Positions 35,560-43,709 of a stretch of 64,000 bases of DNA are shown here, in pieces. The translations under genes were made by a program, and so were the position numbers. Location: the NCBI GenBank assembly GCA_047619685.1, contig JBLHLC010000003.1, positions 1 to 64,000 of the forward strand. The letters are read 5' to 3'. This stretch comes from JABDJZ01 sp047619685 (GTDB lineage Bacteria > Bacteroidota > Rhodothermia > Rhodothermales > UBA10348). The notes under the pieces were generated by a model. That model saw nothing but the letters and a program-made list of their open reading frames with translations. It had not been told where the DNA came from and did not search any database. Position 1 is the first letter of the stretch. Every line of letters begins with the position of its first letter.

Positions 35560-36585
35560 ATGGCGAAGCCGCAAGGTCACTCGCTGGACTTCGAACGCCC
35601 ACTTCTGGAGTTGGAGTCCAAGCTTGAAGAAATGCGCGCACTGCGCGGGGATGAGCCTTCAGCGGAGCTGACCGAGGCGATTGGCGGACTCGAAACCCGA
35701 GTCCATGAACTCCGCCGGTCCATCTACAAAAACCTTACCCGCTGGCAGCGGGTGCAGATCGCCAGGCACCCGATGCGCCCGTACACGCTGGACCACATCC
35801 ACGCGTTGACGGACGGATTCCAGGAACTCCATGGGGACCGGTTTTTTGCCGATGACCCGGCGATGGTGGCTGGACTGGCCCGTTTTCAGGGCGCTCGTTA
35901 CGGCTACCGGGATCGCACGGTGGTGATTCTGGGCCAGCAAAAGGGACGCGACACCAAGATGCGCAAGTACCGGCGCTTCGGCATGTCCAATCCCGAGGGA
36001 TACCGCAAGGCGCTGAGGCTGATGCGGATGGCGGCTAAGTTTGGCAAGCCGATTATCTGTCTTCTGGACACTCCAGGAGCGTTTCCAGGGCTCGAAGCGG
36101 AGGAACGCGGCCAAGCAGAAGCCATTGCCCGCAACATGTTCGAGATGGCGCGCCTTCCGGTGCCCATTGTGGTGGTTCTTATTGGCGACGGAGCATCCGG
36201 GGGTGCACTCGGAATCGGCGTCGGAGACCGGGTTCTCATGATGGAGAATGCCTGGTATTCGGTCATCTCGCCGGAGAGTTGCTCCTCCATCCTCTGGCGA
36301 TCCTGGGACTTCAAGGAAGAAGCCGCCCGCGGTTTGAAGCTCACGGCCCACGACCTCAAGCCACTGGGCATTATCGACGAGATTATTCCAGAGCCAGTTG
36401 GCGGCGCACACTACGATCCAGAAACCGCGTTTTCCGCCGTCGGAAAGGCCATCGCGAACGCACTGACCGAATTGGACGGTAAGTCCACGGACGAACTGCT
36501 TGACGAGCGACTCGCCAAGTTTGACGCCATGGGCGTGTTCAAGGAAGTCAAGGAAAGCGAAGCGGACGTGGTTTCGGGAGCCTGA
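35560..36585 (+). CDS. accA: Acetyl-CoA carboxylase, carboxyltransferase subunit alpha
   Basis: A 341-residue AccA that together with AccD transfers the carboxyl group from biotin to acetyl-CoA, the first step of fatty acid synthesis. A helical N-terminus (LDFERPLLELESKLEEM) is followed by the crotonase-type carboxyltransferase core with DHIHALTDGFQELHGDR, RYGYRDRTVVILGQQKGRDT, NPEGYRKALRLMRMAAKF, LDTPGAFPGLEAEERGQAEA and GDGASGGALGIGVGDRVLMM, all standard. Length is slightly over the usual 320. The thioesterase gene begins one base after the stop. Confidence 0.95.
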   Translation: MAKPQGHSLDFERPLLELESKLEEMRALRGDEPSAELTEAIGGLETRVHELRRSIYKNLTRWQRVQIARHPMRPYTLDHIHALTDGFQELHGDRFFADDPAMVAGLARFQGARYGYRDRTVVILGQQKGRDTKMRKYRRFGMSNPEGYRKALRLMRMAAKFGKPIICLLDTPGAFPGLEAEERGQAEAIARNMFEMARLPVPIVVVLIGDGASGGALGIGVGDRVLMMENAWYSVISPESCSSILWRSWDFKEEAARGLKLTAHDLKPLGIIDEIIPEPVGGAHYDPETAFSAVGKAIANALTELDGKSTDELLDERLAKFDAMGVFKEVKESEADVVSGA

Positions 36586-36586
36586 A

Positions 36587-37003
36587 GTGCCTGAGTTCCG
36601 AATGACCCGACGCGTGCGATACAGGGAATGTGACCCGATGGGGGTCGTGTATCACACCCACTATCTGGACTGGTTCGAGGAAGCTCGGACCGAGGCGCTC
36701 AGAGACCTGGGTCTGCCCTATGCTGATCTGGAACGAGACGGGTTGATGATGCCGGTGGTAGATCTTTCCATTCGATATCTGAAGCCCGCTCGGTATGATG
36801 ATATGGTTGAAATCGTCACGACTATCCAGGACACAATGCCGCGCGCGAGGGTCCAATTCGACTATCAGGTGCGCGCCACCGTGTCGGACAGCGTTCTTGC
36901 CACCGGCCGGGTGACGCTATGTTTTATCGACACCAAGAGGGGGCGCCCAGTTTCTGCGCCGCCGCAGGTGAGAAAACTGTTTTTGGAGCTACTCCATGAC
37001 TGA
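36587..37003 (+). CDS. Acyl-CoA thioesterase of the YbgC/4HBT hot-dog family
   Basis: A 138-residue single hot-dog domain. The active site is in RYRECDPMGVVYHTHYLDWFEEAR, where the Asp of ECDPMG is the catalytic carboxylate of 4-hydroxybenzoyl-CoA thioesterases and YbgC. The rest (PVVDLSIRYLKPARYDDMVE, RVQFDYQVR, GRVTLCFID) follows the beta-sheet pattern. Start is GTG 36587, one base after the accA stop, or ATG 36602; a longer frame upstream overlaps accA. Its end overlaps nadC by 8 bp. Substrate cannot be read; short acyl-CoAs are usual for the family. Confidence 0.88.
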   Translation: MPEFRMTRRVRYRECDPMGVVYHTHYLDWFEEARTEALRDLGLPYADLERDGLMMPVVDLSIRYLKPARYDDMVEIVTTIQDTMPRARVQFDYQVRATVSDSVLATGRVTLCFIDTKRGRPVSAPPQVRKLFLELLHD

Positions 37004-37904
37004 GACTCACCCGCTTCCCGACTACGTCCTAATGGACGATATCGACGCGGTCATTCGCCGGGGACTCCTCGAGGATGTTGGTTCCGGGGACGTGACGACC
37101 CTGGCCACGATTACGCCCGAAACCCGGGCGGAGGCCGTCTTTGTTGCCAAGGCAGCGGGCACTGTCGCGGGGCTGCTGGTTGTCGGGCGCGTATTCCTCT
37201 CCATGCCTGGTCCAATCTCGATTTCCTGGGACGTCGAGGACGGGGACGTGGTCCATGTCGGGCAGCGATTTGGTGTCCTCACCGGAAATGCCCGGACCAT
37301 TCTGGAGGGCGAGCGCCTGGCCTTGAACATCTTGCAGCGCATGAGCGGTATCGCGACGGCCTCCGCGGCCATGGTGAAAGCGAGCGGAGGTAGAGCTCGC
37401 ATTCTGGACACTCGGAAAACGGCCCCGGGTCTGCGGGTGCTGGACAAATGGGCGGTGCTCCTTGGCGGCGGGACCAATCACCGCGTCGGGCTTCACGACA
37501 TGATCCTCATCAAGGACAACCACATTGCAGCCTGTGGCGGCATCGGGCGCGCGGTTCAGGCTGCGCATCGATTCCGTCTTGATGCTGATCGGCCAGAGTT
37601 GGAGATTGAGATTGAAGTCCGCACAGAAGCCGAGTTGAACGAACTCATCGCGCTTGGCGGGGTGGATCGTGTGTTGCTTGACAACATGGTCACCGTGGAT
37701 GAAGACGGCCACGTCGACACGTCCAGACTGGCCGCAGCCGTCCGGGCCGTGGATGCCCGGTTCCTTACCGAGGCGTCGGGGAATGTCACACTCCAGACGG
37801 TGAACGCCATTGCGCAGACGGGCGTAGACTTTATTTCTTCTGGCGCGTTAACGCACTCTGTTTACGCTCTTGACATTTCCCTCAAGGTTACACTAAGCGC
37901 CTAG
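36996..37904 (+). CDS. nadC: Nicotinate-nucleotide pyrophosphorylase (carboxylating)
   Basis: A 302-residue quinolinate phosphoribosyltransferase, third step of de novo NAD synthesis. It has an N-terminal alpha/beta domain (AVIRRGLLEDVGSGDVTTLA) and a barrel with the substrate-binding segments ILQRMSGIATASAAMV, RILDTRKTAPGLRVLDKWAV, GGGTNHRVGLHDMILIKDNH and EIEIEVRTEAELNELI, ending with FISSGALTHSVYALDISL. All key basic residues (the Arg-Lys of DTRKT, His of NHRVGLHD, Lys of IKDNH) are visible. ATG 36996 overlaps the thioesterase end by 8 bp, implying translational coupling. No nadA or nadB is in this window. Confidence 0.96.
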   Translation: MTETHPLPDYVLMDDIDAVIRRGLLEDVGSGDVTTLATITPETRAEAVFVAKAAGTVAGLLVVGRVFLSMPGPISISWDVEDGDVVHVGQRFGVLTGNARTILEGERLALNILQRMSGIATASAAMVKASGGRARILDTRKTAPGLRVLDKWAVLLGGGTNHRVGLHDMILIKDNHIAACGGIGRAVQAAHRFRLDADRPELEIEIEVRTEAELNELIALGGVDRVLLDNMVTVDEDGHVDTSRLAAAVRAVDARFLTEASGNVTLQTVNAIAQTGVDFISSGALTHSVYALDISLKVTLSA

Positions 37905-37941
37905 AAAGCCTCGTTTCGACGCATAACCAGCCTCTTGCCTC

Positions 37942-39348
37942 ATGCTGCAGGAACAGAGCAGGCTATTTCAGCGCCTGTTGTTCTTCGCCGACCTGGTTCT
38001 AGTTGCCGTCGGGTGGATCACCGCTTATTACATCCGCTTTGAGGTCTTCCTCAGGCTGAATTACCTGCCGCCGCCAGAGTGGCAGCCGCTTGAGCGCTAC
38101 CTGGATTTTCTGCCGGGCGTCCTCCTGCTGTCGATGTTCGTCTTCTGGGCATCGAGTCTCTACGTGCCAGACCGAGCGCAAAAGTGGACGCGGCTGGTCA
38201 CGGGGGTTATCAAGTCCACCGTCGTTGGCGTCGTGGTCCTGGCCGCGTCCCTCTCCTTCTACAGGGCGTTCTATTTCTCCCGGCTCCACATGGGGCTCTT
38301 TGCCGTGATCACGCCTGCGCTGATGCTTTCGCTTCGGCTTGGCTTGTATGCCGCACTGCGGCGGGCCAGGGCCAAGGGCAAGTACCAGCGGCGGGTCCTG
38401 ATTGTGGGTGCGGGAGAAGTTGGAAGAAGGCTCGCGGCCGCATTTGAGGCTTACCCCTGGATGGGACTCGAACTGCGCGGTTTTCTGGACGACTCCGAGA
38501 CAGGTCCGAACGTACTGGGGACAACGGAGGAGGTCATCCGGGTTCTGGATGAGGCAGAGACGGAAGGCCAACCCATAGACTACCTCTACGTGGCCCTTCC
38601 TCTGTCGGCTTCGCACCGGATTGAGGAAATCCTGAGTTCTGTCTCAACGCGTCTTGCCCACGTTTTCCTGGTGCCAGACCTCTTCCAATTCGACATCCTC
38701 AACAGCCGGGTCACGGACATAGACGGCCTGCCTGTGATCCACGTGATTGACGAGGCGCCGCTGGATTTCCCCCGCGCGGTCAAGCGCGCCATCGACATCG
38801 GTTTTTCTCTTCTGTTGCTGCTGGCGGCCTCGCCATTGCTGGCGCTCATCGCGGCGGCCGTCAAACTGTCATCGCCGGGACCCGTCCTCTACCGACAGGT
38901 GCGCATGGGGCTGAACGGGACGCAGTTCGATATTCTCAAGTTCAGATCAATGCCGGTGGAGGCGGAGTCCAATTCCGGCGCCGTCTGGGCCACGCCCGGT
39001 GAAGATCGATCCACAAAAGTCGGCGCATTCCTCCGAAGAACCTCTCTGGATGAACTACCCCAGTTCATAAACGTTTTGAGGGGGGAGATGTCTGTCGTCG
39101 GACCTCGGCCGGAGCGACCCGTGTTCATAAAGTCGTTCCGGGATCGGGTACCCCGGTATATGCTTCGTCACAAGATGAAGGCGGGCATTACGGGGTGGGC
39201 GCAAGTTAATGGCTGGCGCGGAGACACTTCCATCGAGAAGCGCATTGAACACGACCTCTTTTACATCCAGCACTGGTCTCTCAGGCTGGATATCAAAATC
39301 ATGCTGATGACAGTCTGGAAAGGCTTCGTCAACGAAAACGCGTACTGA
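37942..39348 (+). CDS. Exopolysaccharide polyprenyl glycosylphosphotransferase (WcaJ/WbaP family)
   Basis: A 468-residue membrane enzyme that puts the first sugar-phosphate on undecaprenyl phosphate. Four to five N-terminal helices (about 8-125) are followed by a Rossmann-like domain (RRVLIVGAGEVGRRLAAAFE) and the catalytic bacterial sugar transferase domain: KRAIDIGFSLLLLLAASPLL, GPVLYRQVRMGLNGTQFDI, LKFRSM, DELPQFINVLRGEMS, VGPRPE with the active-site acidic residues, and the closing WSLRLDIKIMLMT. It looks fully functional. It is located four genes from a fusion carrying a degenerate copy of this domain type, so surface polysaccharide assembly is a theme here. Confidence 0.92.
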   Translation: MLQEQSRLFQRLLFFADLVLVAVGWITAYYIRFEVFLRLNYLPPPEWQPLERYLDFLPGVLLLSMFVFWASSLYVPDRAQKWTRLVTGVIKSTVVGVVVLAASLSFYRAFYFSRLHMGLFAVITPALMLSLRLGLYAALRRARAKGKYQRRVLIVGAGEVGRRLAAAFEAYPWMGLELRGFLDDSETGPNVLGTTEEVIRVLDEAETEGQPIDYLYVALPLSASHRIEEILSSVSTRLAHVFLVPDLFQFDILNSRVTDIDGLPVIHVIDEAPLDFPRAVKRAIDIGFSLLLLLAASPLLALIAAAVKLSSPGPVLYRQVRMGLNGTQFDILKFRSMPVEAESNSGAVWATPGEDRSTKVGAFLRRTSLDELPQFINVLRGEMSVVGPRPERPVFIKSFRDRVPRYMLRHKMKAGITGWAQVNGWRGDTSIEKRIEHDLFYIQHWSLRLDIKIMLMTVWKGFVNENAY

Positions 39349-39376
39349 GTCCATCGTTCAGCTTCATAACATATCG

Positions 39377-41377
39377 TTGGCCTTTGGCGGGCGACAGATC
39401 TTCAATCGTCTCTCCTGGACCATTCGCGACAACAAGCGCATCGGGCTTGTCGGCCCCAACGGCGCCGGTAAGACGACCCTCCTCAAAATTCTCACGGACC
39501 GACAGGAGATAGACGAAGGCAGCATCCAACTTGGCGGCAGCACACTCGGCTATCTCCGGCAGGAGGTCGAAGAGAGTCCCGATGAGCAGACCGTCATTGG
39601 CGAGGCCCTGACGGCGTTCGAGGCCGTCGAGACTCTGGAAGAGCGCGAACACGAGATCCTGGCCGAGTTGGAAACCGAGCAGGACCACACGTCGGAGCAC
39701 TACGAAAAGCTGCTCCATGACCTGGACGATGTCCATCAGGCCCTGCACGCCGCCGATTCCCACACAGCCAGACCGCGAGCCGAGTCCGTTCTTCTCGGAC
39801 TGGGTTTTGAAGTGGATGACCTTGAGCGCGAGTTGTCGACGTTCTCCGGAGGCTGGCGAATGCGCGTCGCGCTCGCCCGGCTGCTCTTGAAAGCGCCCGA
39901 TGTGCTCCTCCTGGATGAGCCCACAAACCACCTGGACATCGACAGCATTGCCTGGCTGGAGACCTATCTAAAGGCGTATTCCGGGACTATCGTCATTGTG
40001 TCGCACGACAGGTATGTCCTGGACCGCTTGGTAAACACGACCGCCGAACTGGCCAACGGGCGCCTTACCGAGTATGCCGGCAACTACTCCTTCTATCTGA
40101 CCGACCGGGTGCTGCAGCGTGATATCCAGCGGGCGGGGTTTGTCAACCAGCAGAAACAGATCGTTGAGGAGGAGCGGTTTATAGCGCGGTTTCGTTCCAA
40201 GGCTTCCAAGGCACGCCAGGTCCAGAGCCGCGTCAAGGCCCTCGACAAGCTGGTTCGAATCGTTGAGCCGGAACGAGACGGCGCCTCCATCTCTTTCCGT
40301 TTCCCGGCCCCGACTCGTTCCGCGCGGAGCGTCATATCGCTGTCCAACTTCACCAAGGTCTATCCGTCGCCTGAAGGCCCTATCGAGGTATTCCGCGATG
40401 CCGATGCGTTGACGGTCGAGCGTGGAAACAAGATTGCCCTCATCGGGCGAAATGGGGCCGGCAAGTCCACCCTGGCCCGAATGCTGGGAGGCACCGAACC
40501 TTTCGAGGGAGAGAGGCGCCTAGGCCGGGAGGTAGACATAAACTTCTTTGCGCAGCATACCGCGGATACGCTCGACCCCACAGACACCGTACTGGAAGCC
40601 GTCCAGCGGGCTGCTCAGGGCCAGAACGAAACCCAACTCAGGTCCATTCTCGGGGCGTTCCTGTTCCGGGGAGACGACGCTTTCAAGCACGTCAGAGTGC
40701 TCTCGGGCGGGGAGCGAAGCAGAGTGGCGCTCGCCAAGACGCTGGTGGCACCTGCCAATTTCCTGATCCTCGATGAGCCCACAAACCACCTTGACATAGC
40801 GTCTATTGACGTACTGATCGAGGCCATGCAACAGTACACCGGGACGTTTGCGGTTGTCAGCCATGATCGGCACTTCCTGGACCAGGTGGCCACCGAAGTG
40901 TGGCGCGTGGAAGATGGAGGCGTCGCGGTTTACCCGGGCACGTACTCGGAGTATCGATTGCACCTGGAGGAGCGGCAAGCGCAGACCAGTGCCGCGTCCG
41001 CCGCCGCTCGACAGGGCCAGAAGGCCAGAAAGAACGGGAAGGCGAAGGCCTCCCCCGACAAGAGCAAGGAAACAGGATCGGAAATGAAGACCGCCAAACC
41101 GGCCCCGGGTCCTGCAGGCGTCGTCGTGGCAAACCAATACGCGAAACTGAGTGACTTCAAGCTCAAGCGTCTACATCAACAGGCGGAAGGGTCCATTATT
41201 CAGGCCGAAGAGCAGAAGACCGAAATAGAGAATCAGTTGGCTGACCCGTCCCTATATGCGGATGAGTCGGCGTCCAGAAAGGCGACCGAGGCGTATGACA
41301 AGGTGGTCGGACGCCTGGAGGGGCTTTATGCGGACTGGGAAACTATCAGCGAGGCCTTGTCGGCGAGGACTGGATAG
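39377..41377 (+). CDS. ABC-F family ATPase (Uup/EttA-like)
   Basis: A 666-residue soluble protein with two ABC ATPase domains and no membrane part, as in ABC-F translation factors. First domain: GPNGAGKTTLLKIL, FSGGWRMRVALARLL and LLLDEPTNHLDIDS. A linker with basic helices (QKQIVEEERFIARFRSKASK) acts at the ribosome in relatives. Second domain: GRNGAGKSTLARML, LSGGERSRVALAKTL and LILDEPTNHLDIAS. The C-terminus is a Lys-rich linker followed by a coiled coil of the Uup type. TTG 39377 loses the first beta strand: in-frame upstream codons from ATC 39353 read VQLHNISLAFGGRQIF, which matches ABC-F N-termini, but no ordinary start codon precedes them. Confidence 0.92.
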   Translation: MAFGGRQIFNRLSWTIRDNKRIGLVGPNGAGKTTLLKILTDRQEIDEGSIQLGGSTLGYLRQEVEESPDEQTVIGEALTAFEAVETLEEREHEILAELETEQDHTSEHYEKLLHDLDDVHQALHAADSHTARPRAESVLLGLGFEVDDLERELSTFSGGWRMRVALARLLLKAPDVLLLDEPTNHLDIDSIAWLETYLKAYSGTIVIVSHDRYVLDRLVNTTAELANGRLTEYAGNYSFYLTDRVLQRDIQRAGFVNQQKQIVEEERFIARFRSKASKARQVQSRVKALDKLVRIVEPERDGASISFRFPAPTRSARSVISLSNFTKVYPSPEGPIEVFRDADALTVERGNKIALIGRNGAGKSTLARMLGGTEPFEGERRLGREVDINFFAQHTADTLDPTDTVLEAVQRAAQGQNETQLRSILGAFLFRGDDAFKHVRVLSGGERSRVALAKTLVAPANFLILDEPTNHLDIASIDVLIEAMQQYTGTFAVVSHDRHFLDQVATEVWRVEDGGVAVYPGTYSEYRLHLEERQAQTSAASAAARQGQKARKNGKAKASPDKSKETGSEMKTAKPAPGPAGVVVANQYAKLSDFKLKRLHQQAEGSIIQAEEQKTEIENQLADPSLYADESASRKATEAYDKVVGRLEGLYADWETISEALSARTG

Positions 41378-41437
41378 GTACCCGCCGGTGGAGTTCAAAT
41401 CTGGCGGGATCGGCACGATCATTGGAACGGGTTTGGC

Positions 41438-42619
41438 ATGATGAATCGGGTGATGAAAGCAGGCTTCCTCACGACGTTACTGGCCCTGGTCAGTATGCCG
41501 GCCCACGCCCAGATTTTTCGCCTCTCACCTGCCGACACCACCACGGGCAGCTACTTCGGCGGCGCGGTCGCCCTGGATAACAACCGGATTCTCATCGGCT
41601 CGACAGGGACCGATACCTGTGGTCCGAACTCGGGGGCGGCGTTCATCTACGAACTCGATGAGTACGGATCCTGGGAACTGGAAGCCACACTCTCCGCCGG
41701 TGACTGCGAACCGGACGAGTACTTTGGCCGAGCCGTCTCGTTGGAGGGAGGGGTGGCCGTCGTCACGAGTTTTGTCCCGACGCCCTTTGCCGTGAGATCG
41801 AACGCGGTGTATGTATTCGAGCTTGGCGATGACGGGATGTGGACCCAGACTGCCCGGCTGAGTGACCCTGTCCCCGGCGACGACGGGCCTTTTGCCTCGT
41901 CAGCTTCGGTAGATGGTGGCCGCATTTTGGTAACCAGCGCCGGGGACACGGCGTCCGGCCGCTTTGGAGGTACTGCTTCCCTTTTCCAGAAGGGTCGGGA
42001 CGGGCGCTGGATACCCAGTGGAAGACTTACTGCCACCCACGATGCCCGGTTTGGCGTCTTCGGGACTTCGAGCGCGCTGGACGGCTCCCGTGCCGTGGTA
42101 ACGGGCTCCACGTACGGCCGAAACAGCCCCGGGAGCGCTCATGTCTTTGACGAGACGGACGGTAATTGGGAATGGACCTCCCGCATCGAGGGCATTGACG
42201 ACTATTTCATTCCCCTGGCTCTCGACGGCGACCGCCTCCTGCTGGGGCAAACCAGGGAGGGCCAGGACCACACCGGCAGAGCCGTCATTTACGAACTGCA
42301 CGATGGCAAATGGCGCCGTGTCGCGGACCTGAAACCAGACTCGCCCTATCCCAGCGGGGGTTTTGGTTCAGCCGTCGCCTTGTCCGGCGACGTGGCCGCC
42401 GTTGTAGGGTTTGACGAGCAGTTGAAACTGGAATTCAACATCGACCGCGTAGTCTTCGTTTTCCGATTCGAGGAGGACGGCCTGTGGCACCAACGCCAGA
42501 CCATAGACGTCGGCGAGGTCTACTTCGGGGCCGCCCTCGCGCTGGACGGCGATACCGCGGTCATAGGCAAGGCGTCCGAAGACAGTCCCGGTGACGTTTT
42601 CGTCGCAAAAGTCCGCTAA
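41438..42619 (+). CDS. Secreted seven-bladed FG-GAP beta-propeller protein
   Basis: A 393-residue exported protein. The signal peptide is KAGFLTTLLALVSMPAHAQ. The mature part has seven similar units of about 50 residues, each with a motif such as YFGGAVALDNNRILIGS, YFGRAVSLEGGVAVVTS, FASSASVDGGRILVTS, FGTSSALDGSRAVVTG, FIPLALDGDRLLLGQ, FGSAVALSGDVAAVVG and YFGAALALDGDTAVIGK. Seven FG-GAP-type repeats suggest a single seven-bladed propeller as in integrin alpha chains, with Asp-rich loops that may bind calcium. It has no type IX sorting domain, so it may remain periplasmic or leave by another route. Its end overlaps msrA by 4 bp on the opposite strand. Confidence 0.8.
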   Translation: MMNRVMKAGFLTTLLALVSMPAHAQIFRLSPADTTTGSYFGGAVALDNNRILIGSTGTDTCGPNSGAAFIYELDEYGSWELEATLSAGDCEPDEYFGRAVSLEGGVAVVTSFVPTPFAVRSNAVYVFELGDDGMWTQTARLSDPVPGDDGPFASSASVDGGRILVTSAGDTASGRFGGTASLFQKGRDGRWIPSGRLTATHDARFGVFGTSSALDGSRAVVTGSTYGRNSPGSAHVFDETDGNWEWTSRIEGIDDYFIPLALDGDRLLLGQTREGQDHTGRAVIYELHDGKWRRVADLKPDSPYPSGGFGSAVALSGDVAAVVGFDEQLKLEFNIDRVVFVFRFEEDGLWHQRQTIDVGEVYFGAALALDGDTAVIGKASEDSPGDVFVAKVR

Positions 42620-43104
42620 AAGAGGGGGCGATAGCCATGGCAGTATGGCGATCCACCCGTCTTGCCGTAGTAGTCCTGGTGGTAGTCCTCAGCCGGCCAG
42701 AACCTGGATGCAGCCGCGATTTCAGTCGCGACGTCGTAACCCTTGGCCTTGAGTTCTGCGATCAGCCGTTCTGCCACCCCACGCTGGTCCTCATCGAGGT
42801 AAAAAATAGCTGAGCGATACTGGGTCCCAACGTCCGGGCCCTGGCGGTCTTTTTGCGTGGGATCGTGGGTCTCGAAGAAAACGCGGGCGAGGGTCTCGAA
42901 GTCCGTGACGCTCGGGTCGAAAACCACCTCTGTGGTTTCTGCGTGTCCGGTGGCTCCGGTACAGACCTCCCTGTACGTTGGATTGTCCTTCCGGCCTCCC
43001 GTGTAACCGACGCGGGTCGAGAGCACGCCGGGTGTCTTCATCAGGAAATGTTCGGTCCCCCAAAAACATCCGGAGGCAAAAAGGGCGCGGGCATTGTCAT
43101 TCAT
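42616..43104 (-). CDS. msrA: Peptide methionine sulfoxide reductase MsrA
   Basis: A 162-residue MsrA that reduces the S form of methionine sulfoxide in proteins. The catalytic Cys lies in ASGCFWGTEH near residue 13; then GVLSTRVGYTGGRKDNPTY, YREVCTGATGHAETTEVVFD and ETHDPTQKDRQGPDVGTQYR complete the family pattern. No signal peptide, so it is cytoplasmic. Its ATG overlaps the msrB stop (ATGA), so the two enzymes, for S and R sulfoxides, are made together. Convergent, 4-bp overlap with the propeller gene. Confidence 0.95.
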   Translation of the reverse strand: MNDNARALFASGCFWGTEHFLMKTPGVLSTRVGYTGGRKDNPTYREVCTGATGHAETTEVVFDPSVTDFETLARVFFETHDPTQKDRQGPDVGTQYRSAIFYLDEDQRGVAERLIAELKAKGYDVATEIAAASRFWPAEDYHQDYYGKTGGSPYCHGYRPLF

Positions 43105-43463
43105 AGAGGCTTGGAGGGCTTGAAGTCCAAGGAAAGGGAATTAACGCAATGTCGGGTGTTTTTGGGCGTAAATCGCTCGCCCTCGAAGACATGACCCAGA
43201 TGTCCGCCGCAGCTGGCGCAGACGATCTCCACTCTTCGACCATCTGCATCAGGCACCCGCCGTACGGAACCAGGAATCTCGTCATCGAACGACGGCCATC
43301 CGCAATGGGAGTCAAACTTGTTTCCCGACTGATAAAGCGGAGCGTCGCACTGGCGACAGAGGTAGGTGCCGTCCTCAGCATGTTGATAATACTGCCCCGA
43401 GAATGCTGACTCGGTGCCCTTGTTCAGGAGGACGTACTGCTCTTCCGGTGTGAGTTTATTCAT
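43101..43463 (-). CDS. msrB: Peptide methionine-R-sulfoxide reductase MsrB
   Basis: A 120-residue MsrB specific for the R form of methionine sulfoxide. It has two zinc-binding pairs, CRQCDAPLY and CASCGGHLGHVF, the segment SHCGWPSFDDEI, and the catalytic Cys in NTRHCVNSLSLDF. Start ATG 43463 (MNKLTPEEQY) gives the usual length; the frame extends to 43595 but the added part is basic and not conserved. Cytoplasmic, translationally coupled to msrA. The divergent protease gene starts 246 bp away. Confidence 0.94.
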   Translation of the reverse strand: MNKLTPEEQYVLLNKGTESAFSGQYYQHAEDGTYLCRQCDAPLYQSGNKFDSHCGWPSFDDEIPGSVRRVPDADGRRVEIVCASCGGHLGHVFEGERFTPKNTRHCVNSLSLDFKPSKPL

Positions 43464-43709
43464 GGTCTGCCAGTGACTTGGGGACTTCTTAAACGCACGA
43501 ATCTGATTTCCGTTACCGGGATACCCCCGCCAGGCAGACAGCTCGCGCGGGGAAGGCAACGATTCACGATTCTTGGTCTTCGGATTTGGACGCACGCGCC
43601 GATACTAGGGATGTTGTGGGACGAGCCGAGCGAACCCAATTGCGGATTGTGCGTCGCAATGCATTGAGCCCCAACATATTCCGGCCCGATAACGTTTTTG
43701 AAGACTCCC
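43464..43709. promoter_or_regulatory. divergent promoter region between msrBA and a secreted protease
   Basis: These 246 bp separate divergent starts and hold no gene I can support. A TAACGTTTTTG stretch at 43690-43700, 9 bp before the protease ATG, looks like a loosely matching promoter or leader element. No clear operator or hairpin is visible. Confidence 0.3.

Noticed and set aside
41438..42619. Type IX sorting domain on the FG-GAP protein
   Set aside because: Its C-terminus ends in the last propeller blade (DVFVAKVR) without the YPNPF-type strands.
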